Assembly: GCF_014698305.1 (NCBI RefSeq) | Contig: NZ_JACJST010000005.1 | Coordinates: 186,001-250,000, forward strand | Direction of reading: 5' to 3' | Source: Anabaena lutea FACHB-196 | GTDB lineage: Bacteria > Cyanobacteriota > Cyanobacteriia > Cyanobacteriales > Nostocaceae | Length of the DNA: 64,000 nucleotides | Part shown: in pieces, positions 1 through 8,695 of the stretch | Layout of the letters: every line of letters starts with the position of its first letter | Numbering within the stretch: the first letter of the stretch is position 1 | Made by a program: the position numbers and the translations under genes | Notes under the pieces: generated by a model | Seen by the model: only the letters and a program-made list of their open reading frames with translations | The model's database searches: none | Told to the model about the DNA's origin: nothing

Positions 1-499
1 TTGACGCACACGATACCTCAGCCGAATCATGTCCGTTGCTGTTCCTCATCGCCACCGCCTTGTTTTTCACCTATCCACTTGCTTCAGACTGGCTTTGATA
101 TTGCTTGGGGCTAGGGTTCCCCTCTGGATTGGGGCAAGTAGGTCTTGACACTCTTCATTCTGAGGCTGGCTCGATGCATCCTGGAAGTTGTTAACTTTGG
201 TGGGATTATTAATTTAAATTTAGTTGTGACAATATTTAAACATAAATTAAGTAATTAGAAAAACTTTTGATCCCACCAAAAAACCAAGACTTCTGGTACT
301 TTTAGATACTATTGATGAAGTTTAACTCTAGTTTTACCTCTCTTCGACTTAAGGGAACAGGAAATATGGATCTGTGAACAGGTGAAAATTCTACTTATCA
401 CCACTCACTTATTCCCCATTACCAGCCCGAACACGGATAATTTAGCAATTTACGTTAAATGTTCCAATCTAAGATTAGTGTCCTTGAATACGAATTACT
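1..499. other. Region upstream of trmD without a confident gene
   Basis: About 500 bases before trmD. In forward frame 3, positions 3-98 read as a 31-residue open tail ending in TGA with a hydrophobic stretch (LLFLIATALFFTYPLASDWL). It could be the C-terminus of a membrane protein starting outside the window, but I do not recognise it and no second line of evidence supports it. From about 190 onward the sequence is AT-rich. Around 400-440 there are degenerate heptamer-like motifs. No tRNA, terminator or promoter could be assigned with confidence. Confidence 0.4.
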
Positions 500-1258
500 G
501 TGCGTTTTGATATAGTTACGCTTTTTCCTGACTGTTTTCACTCGGTTCTGAGTTCCGGTCTTTTGGGTAAAGCCCTAGCCAAACAGATTGCCCAAGTGCA
601 TCTGGTCAACCCCAGGGATTTTACCACTGATAAGCATCGAAAGGTGGATGATGAACCTTATGGCGGCGGTGTGGGGATGCTGATGAAGCCTGAACCTATT
701 TTTGCGGCTGTGGAGTCGCTGCCGATTCTACCGCGCCGAGAAGTGATTTTGATGAGTCCCCAAGGTCAAACAATTAATCAGCCCTTGCTGCGCGAATTAG
801 TGACAAATTACGACCAATTGATTGTGATTTGTGGTCATTATGAAGGGGTGGATGACAGGGTGCTAAATTTAGTCACTCGTGAGGTGTCTTTGGGCGATTT
901 TATTCTCACTGGTGGAGAAATCCCTTCTATGGCTTTAATTAATGGGGTAGTGCGTCTGCTGCCAGGAACTGTGGGGAAGGTGGAATCTCTCAAAGCAGAA
1001 AGTTTTGAAGAAGGGTTATTGGATTTTCCCCAATACACTCGTCCTGCTGATTTTCGCGGCTGGAAAGTTCCAGATGTGTTATTGAGTGGTAATCATGCGG
1101 AAATTGCTAAGTGGCGTTTCCAACAACAAATTCAACGCACTGCTTCCCGTCGTCCCGATTTGCTCTCAAAATGGCAAAAAGAGAGGGAGCAGGGAGATGG
1201 GGAGATGGGGAGACGCGGAGATGGGGAGACGCGGGGACGCGGGGAAAATGAAGAATAA
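500..1258 (+). CDS. trmD: tRNA (guanine-N1)-methyltransferase TrmD
   Basis: SAM-dependent enzyme that makes m1G37 in tRNAs and so prevents +1 frameshifting; a cytosolic homodimer with a trefoil-knot fold. The knot family is visible in GGGVGMLMKPEP (residues 55-66), CGHYEGVDDR (111-120), GDFILTGGE (132-140) and LLDFPQYTRP (173-182). The start is GTG with no clear Shine-Dalgarno sequence; the protein begins at the usual MRFDIVTLFP. The core ends near residue 227 (LLSKWQKERE). The last ~24 residues are a Gly/Arg/Glu-rich low-complexity tail encoded by a GC-rich tandem repeat, so this C-terminus is an acquired extension rather than part of the conserved enzyme. ispF follows 55 bp downstream. Confidence 0.96.
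   Translation: MRFDIVTLFPDCFHSVLSSGLLGKALAKQIAQVHLVNPRDFTTDKHRKVDDEPYGGGVGMLMKPEPIFAAVESLPILPRREVILMSPQGQTINQPLLRELVTNYDQLIVICGHYEGVDDRVLNLVTREVSLGDFILTGGEIPSMALINGVVRLLPGTVGKVESLKAESFEEGLLDFPQYTRPADFRGWKVPDVLLSGNHAEIAKWRFQQQIQRTASRRPDLLSKWQKEREQGDGEMGRRGDGETRGRGENEE
1191..1244 (+). repeat. GC-rich short tandem repeat inside the trmD 3' end
   Basis: Degenerate repeats of GGGGAGATG and GGGGAGACGCGG type run to the trmD stop codon and encode its last ~20 residues (QGDGEMGRRGDGETRGRGEN). The same wording (GATGGGGAGACGCGG) occurs inside rpoC2 near 59899, so this is a dispersed repeat family rather than local slippage alone. Confidence 0.85.
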
Positions 1259-1273
1259 CTTAATTACCTATTT

Positions 1274-1308
1274 CCAATGACCAATGACCAATGACTAATG
1301 ACTAATGA
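1274..1308 (+). repeat. Heptamer tandem repeat (CCAATGA/CTAATGA) before ispF
   Basis: Five consecutive heptamers: three CCAATGA followed by two CTAATGA. This is the short tandemly repeated repetitive (STRR) type common in filamentous cyanobacteria. The array ends five bases before the likely ispF start at 1314 and occupies the place of a Shine-Dalgarno sequence. Confidence 0.9.
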
Positions 1309-1313
1309 CGACT

Positions 1314-1796
1314 ATGAACATAAGAATTGGTAACGGCTACGATATTCACAGATTGGTAAGCGATCGCAATTTAATTTTAGGCGGTATTCACATTCCCCAT
1401 GAACTAGGTTTATTGGGACACAGTGATGCTGATGTCCTCACTCATGCCATCATGGACGCGATGCTAGGCGCTTTATCTTTGGGGGATATTGGTCATTATT
1501 TCCCCCCTACTGATCCCCAATGGGCTGGGGCTGATAGTTTAGTATTATTAACTCAAGTTCATCAACTCATTCGTGACCAAGGTTGGAAAATAGGAAATAT
1601 TGATTCTGTTGTTGTGGCTGAACGTCCGAAATTGAAACCTCATATTTCTAAAATGCGGGATAAGTTAGCAGCAGTTTTAGAAGTAGAACCAAATCAAATT
1701 GGTGTTAAAGCTACTACTAATGAAAAATTAGGACCAACTGGTAGAGAAGAAGGTATTTGTGCATACGCTGTGGTTTTGTTGGTAGCGGGTGATTAG
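1314..1796 (+). CDS. ispF: 2-C-methyl-D-erythritol 2,4-cyclodiphosphate synthase
   Basis: Fifth enzyme of the non-mevalonate (MEP) isoprenoid pathway, converting CDP-ME 2-phosphate to MEcPP with release of CMP; it supplies precursors for carotenoids, phytol and hopanoids. The short ~160-residue protein shows the family metal-site motif GYDIH near the N-terminus, the second ligand region [15 protein letters not shown], and the C-terminal [15 protein letters not shown] loop. I start at ATG 1314 ([14 protein letters not shown]), which matches the usual family N-terminus. An in-frame ATG at 1305 lies inside the heptamer repeat and would add three residues. No Shine-Dalgarno sequence is visible. 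Confidence 0.96.
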   Translation: MNIRIGNGYDIHRLVSDRNLILGGIHIPHELGLLGHSDADVLTHAIMDAMLGALSLGDIGHYFPPTDPQWAGADSLVLLTQVHQLIRDQGWKIGNIDSVVVAERPKLKPHISKMRDKLAAVLEVEPNQIGVKATTNEKLGPTGREEGICAYAVVLLVAGD

Positions 1797-1830
1797 TTAA
1801 ATTATTTACTGAATTAGAGGAAACAATGAT

Positions 1831-2307
1831 ATGGACATCAAATTTTCTGATAATATTTCACAATATCTCCCTTTTAGGAATAGGAATGGAAATATTGTTT
1901 TATTAGTTGAAATAAAAGCCGAAAACCTAGAAAATGTTTTTAAGCAAAATGCTATTTCTCAATTGAAAACATACTACTTGCAGAATATTAAACAGGATAT
2001 CAAAAAAGATATTCCTTTCGGTATGTTAGTTGATTTGGAAGAAATTAATATTTTCTCATTGACTGAAGAGCAAAATATCAAAGATTCAATATCTCTGAAA
2101 ACAAATGATATACTCAGCATCTACGATCCGGAATTTAGTCAAAAAAGAATATTTAATTTTCATCTAGAAACTCTTGTTCAATCTTGGCTAAGAGATTTAG
2201 CATATCATTGGAATTCAGATAGGCCACCAGCGTATGATGAAGTAGCCAAAATTGGGTTGTTGTCATTAATAGAAGGAGAAGAACATACTTACATAATCAG
2301 AAATTGA
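1831..2307 (+). CDS. Hypothetical protein, possibly PD-(D/E)XK nuclease-like
   Basis: A 158-residue soluble protein without a recognised name. The segment NIVLLVEIKAEN (about residues 21-32) has the hydrophobic-strand plus E-x-K pattern of PD-(D/E)XK nuclease-like folds, but a convincing preceding acidic residue is not obvious, so that link is weak. The C-terminal half contains SWLRDLAYHWN. AGAGGAAAC upstream of the ATG is a reasonable ribosome-binding site. It is 51 bp upstream of a PIN-like gene on the same strand and the two probably form a unit. Composition is AT-rich compared with trmD and argH, which suits an accessory pair. Confidence 0.6.
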   Translation: MDIKFSDNISQYLPFRNRNGNIVLLVEIKAENLENVFKQNAISQLKTYYLQNIKQDIKKDIPFGMLVDLEEINIFSLTEEQNIKDSISLKTNDILSIYDPEFSQKRIFNFHLETLVQSWLRDLAYHWNSDRPPAYDEVAKIGLLSLIEGEEHTYIIRN

Positions 2308-2358
2308 GTAACATATTTACACTTACATACTTTTGATTAGGTTATTAGGAAAATTTAG

Positions 2359-2985
2359 GTGCTGATACTATACATAGAGACTAATATTATCATGGCTGTC
2401 GCCAAAGGAAGAGACTTAGAAGCAGAAAAGTTACTGCGTTATCCTCCTCCATCAATGCGTATAGCCATACCTGCTATTTGTTATATAGAAGCAATTAATA
2501 CATACAGGAAGGATAAGGAATATCAATTAAAATTTCAAGCAGAAATGGATAAACAAATTAACGAATCAATACGTGATCAAACATCTATTCACGCTAAATC
2601 TTTTTCTCGGCATTTACAAAAAGCATCAATTGAAAACACACTATTATTAAATAATATTCAAAACCGTTTCTCTGAAATCATAAATTTACTAATTGAAAAT
2701 GCAGAAAATATAAATTTTAATGGCAGTATAATTAAGGCAATTTCAGAGCAGATTTTCCTAGAGAAAGAAACATTATTAATCAAGAATGATCTGATGGATA
2801 ACTTAATATTACAGTGTATTTTGAGTCATGCAAATCAGCATCATAACAAGCGAAAAGTCTTCATAAGTGGTAACACTAAGGACTTTGGGAAAGAGAATGT
2901 GAAACAAATTTTAAATAGTGCAGGTATAGAATACTTTGGCAATACTAAAAACTTTCTAGGTTGGCTAAATTCTCAATCATCCTAA
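2359..2985 (+). CDS. PIN-domain-like protein
   Basis: 208 residues. The N-terminus LILYIETNIIMAVAKGRD resembles the first strand and metal-binding turn of PIN-fold ribonucleases (usually DTNxxI), here with E in place of the usual D. Later NDLMDNLILQCILSHA and VFISGNTKDFG match the later acidic positions (D-x3-L... and the S/T-x-N-x-D-F motif). PIN proteins cleave RNA and are often toxins. This one is longer than typical VapC (~130 residues) and has a helical insert, more like stand-alone PIN-like proteins. The GTG start at 2359 is the first available. It pairs with the preceding nuclease-like ORF, and no classical small antitoxin is adjacent. Confidence 0.6.
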   Translation: MLILYIETNIIMAVAKGRDLEAEKLLRYPPPSMRIAIPAICYIEAINTYRKDKEYQLKFQAEMDKQINESIRDQTSIHAKSFSRHLQKASIENTLLLNNIQNRFSEIINLLIENAENINFNGSIIKAISEQIFLEKETLLIKNDLMDNLILQCILSHANQHHNKRKVFISGNTKDFGKENVKQILNSAGIEYFGNTKNFLGWLNSQSS

Positions 2986-3005
2986 TTAATTACTGCGAAT
3001 AAATT

Positions 3006-4793
3006 ATGACATTAATTAAAAAGATATTTAATCACACAAAACGCTTTTTATTACTCATAACTCTCCTGTCATTTACAGCAATATCAATTACTGCTTGTAA
3101 TCCAACAAAGCTGAAAAGTCAGGCTGCTCAAATACCGCAATTAGTAACTAGCATTCTCAGTGATCCTAAAACATTTAACTATGCGCTAAATGCGGAATCT
3201 CCCAACATTTTTGGTTTGACTTATGAAGGATTAACTAACGAAAACTATGAAACTGGTCAAATTGAGCCAGCTTTAGCAGAATCATGGCAAATTTCTGATG
3301 ATAAGTTAAAAATTGTCTTTACTTTGCGAGAGAATCTAAAATGGTCTGATGGAAAACCGCTGACAGTTGATGATGTAGTGTTTACTTATAAGGATATTTA
3401 TCTCAATGAAGATATTCCTACTGATATAAGAGACACGCTTAAAATTGGTGAAAATCGCAAGCTGATTGCTGTACGGAAAGTTGATAATCGACGAGTTGAG
3501 TTTACTGTTCCAGAACCATTTGCACCATTTTTGCGTAGTGCTACAGCATATGGTATTTTACCAGCCCATGCTTTAAAAGAATCAATTAAAACAAAAGATA
3601 ATGAGGGTAAACCAAAATTTCTAACTAAATGGGGTGTTGATACTCCACCAGAACAAATCATTGTCAATGGACCTTATAAACTAGAACGCTATGATACTAG
3701 TCAACGTGTAATTTTCCGCCGAAATCCTTACTATTGGCGCAAAGATGCTCAAGGTAAACCTTTACCTTATATTGAAAGGATAGTTTGGCAAATTGTCGAA
3801 TCAACAGATACCTCTTTGCTGCAATTTCGTTCTGGTGGTTTAGATAGTGTAGGGGTGTCTCCTGATTATTTTTCTTTGCTGAAAGTTCAAGAAAAACAAG
3901 GTAATTTCAAAATATATAATGGTGGGCCTAGTTCTAGTACTACATTTTTGTTCTTCAATTTGAATAAAGGGCAAAGGAATGGTAAGCCACTCATTGATCC
4001 AGTTAAGTCACGTTGGTTTAATACGGTAGAATTTCGGCAAGCTGTAGCCTATGCCATTGACAGGCAAACAATGATTAATAATACTTTTAGAGGTTTAGGC
4101 AAATTACAAAATTCACCTATTTATGAAAAAAGTCCCTATTATTTATCGCCTCAAGAAGGACTGAAAGTTTATGACTACAATCCAAAAAAAGCCAAGCAAC
4201 TGCTGATTAAAGGAGGATTTAAATATAATGAACAAGGTCAAGTATTAGATGCTGAGGGTAACGTTGTTCGCTTCACTTTAATTACAAATGCTGGAAACAA
4301 AATTCGTGAAGCGATGGGATCACAAATTAAACAAAATTTGGGCAAAATTGGCATTCAAGTTGATTTTACACCAATGGCATGGAATACATATGTAGATAAG
4401 ATTTCCAACACCCTTGACTGGGATGCTGGTTTAATCGGATTTGGTGCTGGTTTAGAACCAAATGATAGTGCAAATCTTTGGTCTCCTGAAGGTGGATCGC
4501 ATTTATTTAATCAGAAACCACAAGCTGGACAAAAACCAATTCAAGGTTGGGAGGTTTCTCCTTGGGAAGCAGAAATTGGTCAACTCTATATTCAAGGTGC
4601 AAAGGAGTTAGATGAAGCAAAACGGAAGGTAATTTATAGCAAAAGTCAGCAGATTACCCAAGAATATTTGCCCACGATTTATTTAGTAAATCCTTATTCA
4701 TTGGTAGCTGTACGCGATCGCTTTGAAGGGATAAAATTCTCGTCCCTTGGTGGTGCTTTTTGGAACATTCATGAAATTAAAATTACTAAATAG
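3006..4793 (+). CDS. ABC transporter substrate-binding lipoprotein, family 5
   Basis: Periplasmic solute-binding protein of the peptide/nickel (SBP_bac_5) family. The N-terminus is a lipoprotein signal: KKIFNHTKRF, a hydrophobic core, then ITAC with the lipidated Cys at residue 31. Family features include LAESWQISDDKLKIVFTLRE (signature region), WSDGKPLTVDDVVFTY, FNLNKG and FRQAVAYAIDR. At 595 residues it is slightly longer than E. coli DppA or OppA. No permease or ATPase gene is adjacent, so it is an orphan binding protein and its ligand cannot be read from sequence. larB, a nickel-cofactor gene, follows after 104 bp, but the separating repeat array argues against a tight operon. Confidence 0.9.
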   Translation: MTLIKKIFNHTKRFLLLITLLSFTAISITACNPTKLKSQAAQIPQLVTSILSDPKTFNYALNAESPNIFGLTYEGLTNENYETGQIEPALAESWQISDDKLKIVFTLRENLKWSDGKPLTVDDVVFTYKDIYLNEDIPTDIRDTLKIGENRKLIAVRKVDNRRVEFTVPEPFAPFLRSATAYGILPAHALKESIKTKDNEGKPKFLTKWGVDTPPEQIIVNGPYKLERYDTSQRVIFRRNPYYWRKDAQGKPLPYIERIVWQIVESTDTSLLQFRSGGLDSVGVSPDYFSLLKVQEKQGNFKIYNGGPSSSTTFLFFNLNKGQRNGKPLIDPVKSRWFNTVEFRQAVAYAIDRQTMINNTFRGLGKLQNSPIYEKSPYYLSPQEGLKVYDYNPKKAKQLLIKGGFKYNEQGQVLDAEGNVVRFTLITNAGNKIREAMGSQIKQNLGKIGIQVDFTPMAWNTYVDKISNTLDWDAGLIGFGAGLEPNDSANLWSPEGGSHLFNQKPQAGQKPIQGWEVSPWEAEIGQLYIQGAKELDEAKRKVIYSKSQQITQEYLPTIYLVNPYSLVAVRDRFEGIKFSSLGGAFWNIHEIKITK

Positions 4794-4850
4794 GTGATAG
4801 GTTACAGGTGAAAGTTAAGAGTAAATAGCGAACAGCAAGTGAGAATTTTA

Positions 4851-4887
4851 CCAATCACCAATTACCGATTACCCATTACCCATTACC
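4851..4887 (+). repeat. Heptamer tandem repeat before larB
   Basis: Five degenerate heptamers of CCAATTA/CCCATTA type (CCAATCA, CCAATTA, CCGATTA, CCCATTA twice). They end ten bases upstream of the larB GTG start, and no Shine-Dalgarno sequence is present between. Confidence 0.85.
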
Positions 4888-4897
4888 AAAAATTGCT

Positions 4898-5686
4898 GTG
4901 ACTCAACCTGAAGCTTTGCGATCGCTCTTAGAAGCCGTCGCCAATGGTAAAGTAAGCCCAGAGATGGCATTAAACTCACTCAAAGACTTAACCTATGAAT
5001 CTGTAGGTGACTTTGCCAAAATCGATCACCATCGTCAGCTAAGAACTGGTTTCCCAGAAGTGATTTGGGGGCCTGGTAAAACACCTGATCAAATTGCTCA
5101 AATTATGGAAGTCATGCGTCAGCGTGGTTCTGTCGTCATGGCCACCCGGATTTCCCCTGACGTTTATGCCGCACTGCAAAAAAAGGTGCGGGAACTGCAA
5201 TACTTTGAATTAGCGCGAATTTGTGCCATAACTCCCTCCGTAATTGAACCTAGATTTTCTGGCAAAATTACGATTCTTTCGGCTGGTACTGCTGATTTAC
5301 CAGTAGCTGAAGAAGCCGCAGTCACAGCTGAACTTTCTGGTTTTCTTGTCCAGCGTCTTTGGGATGTTGGTGTAGCGGGGATTCACCGCTTACTCAACAA
5401 CCGTCACCTGATTGATTCAGCATCAGTATTAATAGTTGTTGCAGGTATGGAAGGCGCTTTACCTAGTGTGGTTGCAGGTTTGGCAGATTGTCCCGTAATT
5501 GCTGTTCCCACCAGCATTGGTTATGGTGCGAGCTTTTCCGGTTTAGCACCTCTATTGACAATGCTCAACTCTTGTGCTGCTGGTATAGGTGTAGTCAATA
5601 TCGATAATGGCTTTGGTGCAGCAGTTCTAGCGGGACAAATTTTGCGGACTTCAGAGAAATTACGCTTGGCATCACAAACATCTTAA
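4898..5686 (+). CDS. larB: Nickel-pincer cofactor biosynthesis protein LarB
   Basis: LarB carboxylates and hydrolyses nicotinic acid adenine dinucleotide to pyridinium-3,5-biscarboxylic acid mononucleotide, the first step of the nickel-pincer nucleotide cofactor of lactate racemase-type enzymes. The C-terminal half is PurE/AIR-carboxylase-like: ILSAGTADLPVAEEAA (about residues 124-139), VVAGMEGALPSVVAGLADCP and AVPTSIGYGAS. At 262 residues it is the normal size. The start is GTG. No larC or larE lies in the window. Cyanobacterial larB is often found apart from the other lar genes, so whether the full cofactor is made cannot be decided here. Confidence 0.9.
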   Translation: MTQPEALRSLLEAVANGKVSPEMALNSLKDLTYESVGDFAKIDHHRQLRTGFPEVIWGPGKTPDQIAQIMEVMRQRGSVVMATRISPDVYAALQKKVRELQYFELARICAITPSVIEPRFSGKITILSAGTADLPVAEEAAVTAELSGFLVQRLWDVGVAGIHRLLNNRHLIDSASVLIVVAGMEGALPSVVAGLADCPVIAVPTSIGYGASFSGLAPLLTMLNSCAAGIGVVNIDNGFGAAVLAGQILRTSEKLRLASQTS

Positions 5687-5743
5687 AGTTATGACATTAA
5701 ACTATTCAGGGTAAAAAATTGGGTATTATCGCTTAAACTTTAG

Positions 5744-5995
5744 ATGTCATCTGCTACTGTTAACTCAAACACGCAGCCCAAAGAAAATATGACCTACTTG
5801 AGTGATTCCATATCTCAGCTAATTTGGCATTTGCCTGTAGACATCACTTTCCTAGCTCAACAAGTTCGTGATGCCGATCTTATGGGTCAAATTCAACGAA
5901 ATTGGGGACATTTCGTCCAAAGCGGACAAATTTGGGCTTTATTGACTGGTTTGATTATTGGCTATATGCTTAAGAGTTTAACTAGTTACGGTTAA
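5744..5995 (+). CDS. Small membrane protein, unknown function
   Basis: 83 residues with a polar N-terminus and a single hydrophobic segment near the C-terminus (IWALLTGLIIGYMLKSL, about residues 63-79), so probably one membrane span with a very short tail. It lies between larB and argH on the same strand and is followed by a terminator-like hairpin, so it may be its own transcript. I do not recognise the family. Confidence 0.6.
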   Translation: MSSATVNSNTQPKENMTYLSDSISQLIWHLPVDITFLAQQVRDADLMGQIQRNWGHFVQSGQIWALLTGLIIGYMLKSLTSYG

Positions 5996-6006
5996 ATTGA
6001 TTTGAG

Positions 6007-6056
6007 ATTTTAGATTTTGGATTTATCATCAATCCGAAATCTAAAATTGTTTTTTC
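6007..6056 (+). terminator. Terminator-like hairpin after the small membrane protein
   Basis: ATTTTAGATTTTGGATT (6007-6023) pairs with AATCCGAAATCTAAAAT (6031-6047), giving a 17-pair stem with one G-T wobble and a 7-base loop, followed by TGTTTTTT. It resembles a rho-independent terminator although the stem is AT-rich. The motif is also built from GATTTTG-like repeats seen elsewhere in the window. Confidence 0.6.
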
Positions 6057-6072
6057 CTCTTTCTTCAGATTT

Positions 6073-7458
6073 ATGACCGAAAAACAAACTTGGAGCCAGC
6101 GATTTGAATCCGCACTGCATCCAGCTATCGCTCGTTTTAATGCCAGTATAAGTTTTGATATCGAATTAATCGAATATGACATCACTGGTTCCCAAGCTCA
6201 TGCCAAAATGCTGGCTCACACGGGGATTATTTCCCCAGAAGAAGGAGAGCAACTAGTTACAGGCTTAGAACAAGTCCGCCAAGAATACCGCCAAAGAAAA
6301 TTTCAGCCTGGTATCGATGCCGAAGATGTACATTTTGCTGTTGAAAAGCGACTAACAGAAATTGTCGGTGATGTGGGTAAAAAGCTACATACAGCACGCT
6401 CTCGCAACGACCAAGTAGGAACTGATACCAGACTCTACCTCCGCGATCAAATTCAACAAATCCGCCAATATTTACGGGAATTTCAAACTGTTTTACTCGA
6501 TATAGCTGAACAGCACGTTGAAACCCTGATTCCTGGCTATACTCACCTGCAACGCGCCCAACCGGTGAGTTTAGCTCACCATCTCCTGGCATATTTTCAA
6601 ATGGCGCAACGGGACTGGGAACGCTTGGAAGATGTTTATAGCCGAGTGAATATCTCTCCTTTGGGGTGTGGCGCTTTAGCGGGAACTACTTTCCCCATTG
6701 ACCGCCATTACACAGCGGAATTATTAAAGTTTGATAGGGTTTATGCTAACAGTTTGGATGGAGTGAGCGATCGCGATTTTGCGATCGAATTCCTCTGTGC
6801 GGCAAGTCTGATTATGGTTCACCTCAGCCGACTTTCCGAAGAAGTCATTCTATGGTCATCAGAAGAATTTCGTTTCGTCACCCTCAAAGATAGCTGTGCC
6901 ACAGGTTCCAGCATCATGCCCCAAAAGAAAAATCCCGACGTACCAGAATTAGTACGTGGTAAAACAGGGCGTGTCTTTGGTCATCTCCAGGCCATGTTGG
7001 TGATTATGAAGGGGCTACCCCTGGCATATAATAAAGACTTACAAGAAGATAAAGAAGGTATTTTTGACAGCGTTAATACCGTAAAAGCCTGTTTAGAAGC
7101 AATGACTATTTTATTACGGGAAGGTTTAGAATTTCGCACTCAGCGCTTGGCAGAAGCAGTAACAGAGGACTTTTCCAATGCTACTGATGTGGCAGATTAT
7201 CTAGCGGCACGGGGTGTACCTTTCCGGGAAGCTTACAACCTCGTCGGCAAAGTCGTAAAAACCAGCATGGCAGCTGGTAAACTGCTCAAAGATTTGCAGT
7301 TAGAAGAATGGCAACAATTGCATCCAGTATTTGCCGCTGATATTTATGAAGCAATATCTCCCCGTCAAGTAGTTTCTGCCCGCAACAGTTACGGTGGTAC
7401 TGGCTTTGCCCAAGTTAGACAAGCGCTCGTCACTGCCCGTACAAATATCAGTAACTGA
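6073..7458 (+). CDS. argH: Argininosuccinate lyase
   Basis: Last step of arginine synthesis: argininosuccinate to arginine plus fumarate; a cytosolic homotetramer of the fumarase/aspartase superfamily. Superfamily motifs are clear: [18 protein letters not shown] near residue 110, [12 protein letters not shown]-type region ([18 protein letters not shown]) and the signature [12 protein letters not shown] (residues ~278-289). At 461 residues it has full length. The ATG follows a pyrimidine-rich leader without a Shine-Dalgarno sequence. A strong hairpin lies 33 bp downstream. Confidence 0.98.
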   Translation: MTEKQTWSQRFESALHPAIARFNASISFDIELIEYDITGSQAHAKMLAHTGIISPEEGEQLVTGLEQVRQEYRQRKFQPGIDAEDVHFAVEKRLTEIVGDVGKKLHTARSRNDQVGTDTRLYLRDQIQQIRQYLREFQTVLLDIAEQHVETLIPGYTHLQRAQPVSLAHHLLAYFQMAQRDWERLEDVYSRVNISPLGCGALAGTTFPIDRHYTAELLKFDRVYANSLDGVSDRDFAIEFLCAASLIMVHLSRLSEEVILWSSEEFRFVTLKDSCATGSSIMPQKKNPDVPELVRGKTGRVFGHLQAMLVIMKGLPLAYNKDLQEDKEGIFDSVNTVKACLEAMTILLREGLEFRTQRLAEAVTEDFSNATDVADYLAARGVPFREAYNLVGKVVKTSMAAGKLLKDLQLEEWQQLHPVFAADIYEAISPRQVVSARNSYGGTGFAQVRQALVTARTNISN

Positions 7459-7490
7459 GTATTTGTAACTCAGAATTAAATTCAGATTGC

Positions 7491-7522
7491 AAAATTTAGG
7501 GTGTACTTTTGTACACCCTAAA
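7491..7522. terminator. Bidirectional terminator between argH and the small basic-protein gene
   Basis: A perfect 12-bp stem (TTTAGGGTGTAC at 7495-7506 with GTACACCCTAAA at 7511-7522) and a TTTT loop. The minus strand continues with TTTTGC, so termination is best supported for the minus-strand gene at 7562-7726, but the stem also ends the convergent argH transcript. Confidence 0.8.
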
Positions 7523-7561
7523 AGTGCAAAGACTCAAAGAGTAGAGAAATAAATAGGCATA

Positions 7562-7726
7562 TTACTCAGCATCAACTGCTGCTGCTCCTTCATCTTCTTC
7601 ACTCTTAGGAGGTCTTTGTTGGAACCTTCTTTGCATTCTTCCTGTCGTAGTCCGTTTACGAAACTTTCTGGCATATGCCTGGTTCCGTAGCGCCTTTTCT
7701 TTTTTGGGGTTACGGCGCTTGGCCAT
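7562..7726 (-). CDS. Small basic conserved protein, unknown function
   Basis: 54 residues with a strongly basic N-terminal two thirds (MAKRRNPKKEKALRNQAYAR, then KFRKRTTTGRMQRRF) and an acidic tail (KSEEDEGAAAVDAE). I start at 7726 because GAGGT lies five bases upstream (complement of 7731-7735); an ATG at 7750 would add eight residues but lacks such a site. The charge pattern resembles small ribosome- or nucleic-acid-associated proteins; this is inference only. It is followed by a strong terminator. Confidence 0.75.
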   Translation of the reverse strand: MAKRRNPKKEKALRNQAYARKFRKRTTTGRMQRRFQQRPPKSEEDEGAAAVDAE

Positions 7727-7968
7727 ATTCACCTCATGAATAAACAACAAAAAATTGGCATCTAGGCAATATCAGCTACCGATATTATTGATATACTTTT
7801 AGCCTAGTGCAAAAAATCAATACATTAGAAACAGCATACCATCCTATCGTATTAAAATAGGTGATGTCAAGCAAAAATTAGAATCATTTACCCAAAATTT
7901 CAACTTTGTACGTAAATAATCTATTTTTGAGATCACTACCTTAGCCAAATTCAAAAAAGTCTTGATTC

Positions 7969-8059
7969 GTAGGTTGGGTTGTTCGCGTTAGCGTTGCGGA
8001 GAAATCAGCATGAAACCCAACAAATGCGTTGGGTTGCGCTGTCGCTTAACCCAACCTAC
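7969..8059. mobile_element. MITE-like element with GTAGGTTGGGTT ends (copy 1)
   Basis: A 91-bp sequence with perfect 12-bp terminal inverted repeats (GTAGGTTGGGTT and AACCCAACCTAC) and a nested internal inverted pair (AACCCAAC with GTTGGGTT). No coding capacity. A second element with the same ends lies at 44022-44109. Confidence 0.75.
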
Positions 8060-8219
8060 CAAAAATGGCGAAGGTATTGTGAGATTATACGTGTTTTCTG
8101 GATTTAAACAAAAAATTGATCATTATAGTAATCATCAATGATATCTGATAGCTTGCGTGGCGTAGCCATAAAATTTTAAGTCTGGTAGATAGGGATATGC
8201 CCACCGCAGCAATGGTTTT

Positions 8220-8278
8220 GTGGGCAATGCCCAGCAGCATCTCCAGATTTTGGTGGGCATTGCCCAGCATCTCCAGAT
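8220..8278. repeat. Direct duplication of a palindromic 26-29 bp unit
   Basis: Two adjacent near-identical units, each starting GTGGGCA(A/T)TGCCCAGC and ending CATCTCCAGAT (8220-8248 and 8253-8278). The GGGCATTGCCC core is palindromic and recurs at 12041-12055. Confidence 0.75.
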
Positions 8279-8695
8279 ACTGAGATTTTTTCAATAATCA
8301 AATCGGATTCCTATATTATAAATACTTTTTTTAGATAAGTAGTTAAGAATTTCATCAAGAAGACAGTTCATCAATTCATGTTATTAAGCAAAATGTCCTG
8401 AATTGACTTTACCAACCTCGTATTTATTAGAGTTTATAATTAGGTTTTGGCTCTGTGCTAATAATGCTAAGACAAAACTATAAATATTGATTCAGTTTAT
8501 CAATCCACCATACTGATCAAAGTCATGCATTTACTGAAAGCAGATGTTAAAATTGATTTATTCAATGTATATTCGCGAGAATTACAGCCCCTAATACTAA
8601 ACATTTCTGTATAAAACAAAACTCGAACAATATTTTATTATTTGAGTTGATGTAAGTGCTAGGGAATTCTACACTACAACATAAACATTTGAAGA

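Larger units (their letters stand above)
7727..8695. other. Intergenic region with repeats, no confident gene
   Basis: A 970-bp AT-rich spacer. It holds a MITE-like element (7969-8059) and a duplicated GGGCATTGCCCA-type repeat (8220-8278). The only sizeable open frame (complement of 8085-8294) is composed largely of the second repeat and is not believable as a gene. The stretch 8300-8690 shows nothing I can name; it contains the upstream region of the NUDIX gene. Confidence 0.6.

Noticed and set aside
1-250. Structural RNA (SRP RNA, RNase P RNA, tmRNA)
   Set aside because: None of the conserved core motifs that I know for these RNAs is present.
7491-7522. Riboswitch or small RNA
   Set aside because: A simple perfect hairpin between convergent genes is explained fully as a terminator.
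8085-8294. 69-codon open frame on the minus strand
   Set aside because: Built largely from the duplicated GGGCATTGCCCA repeat, no ribosome-binding site and no recognisable protein features.
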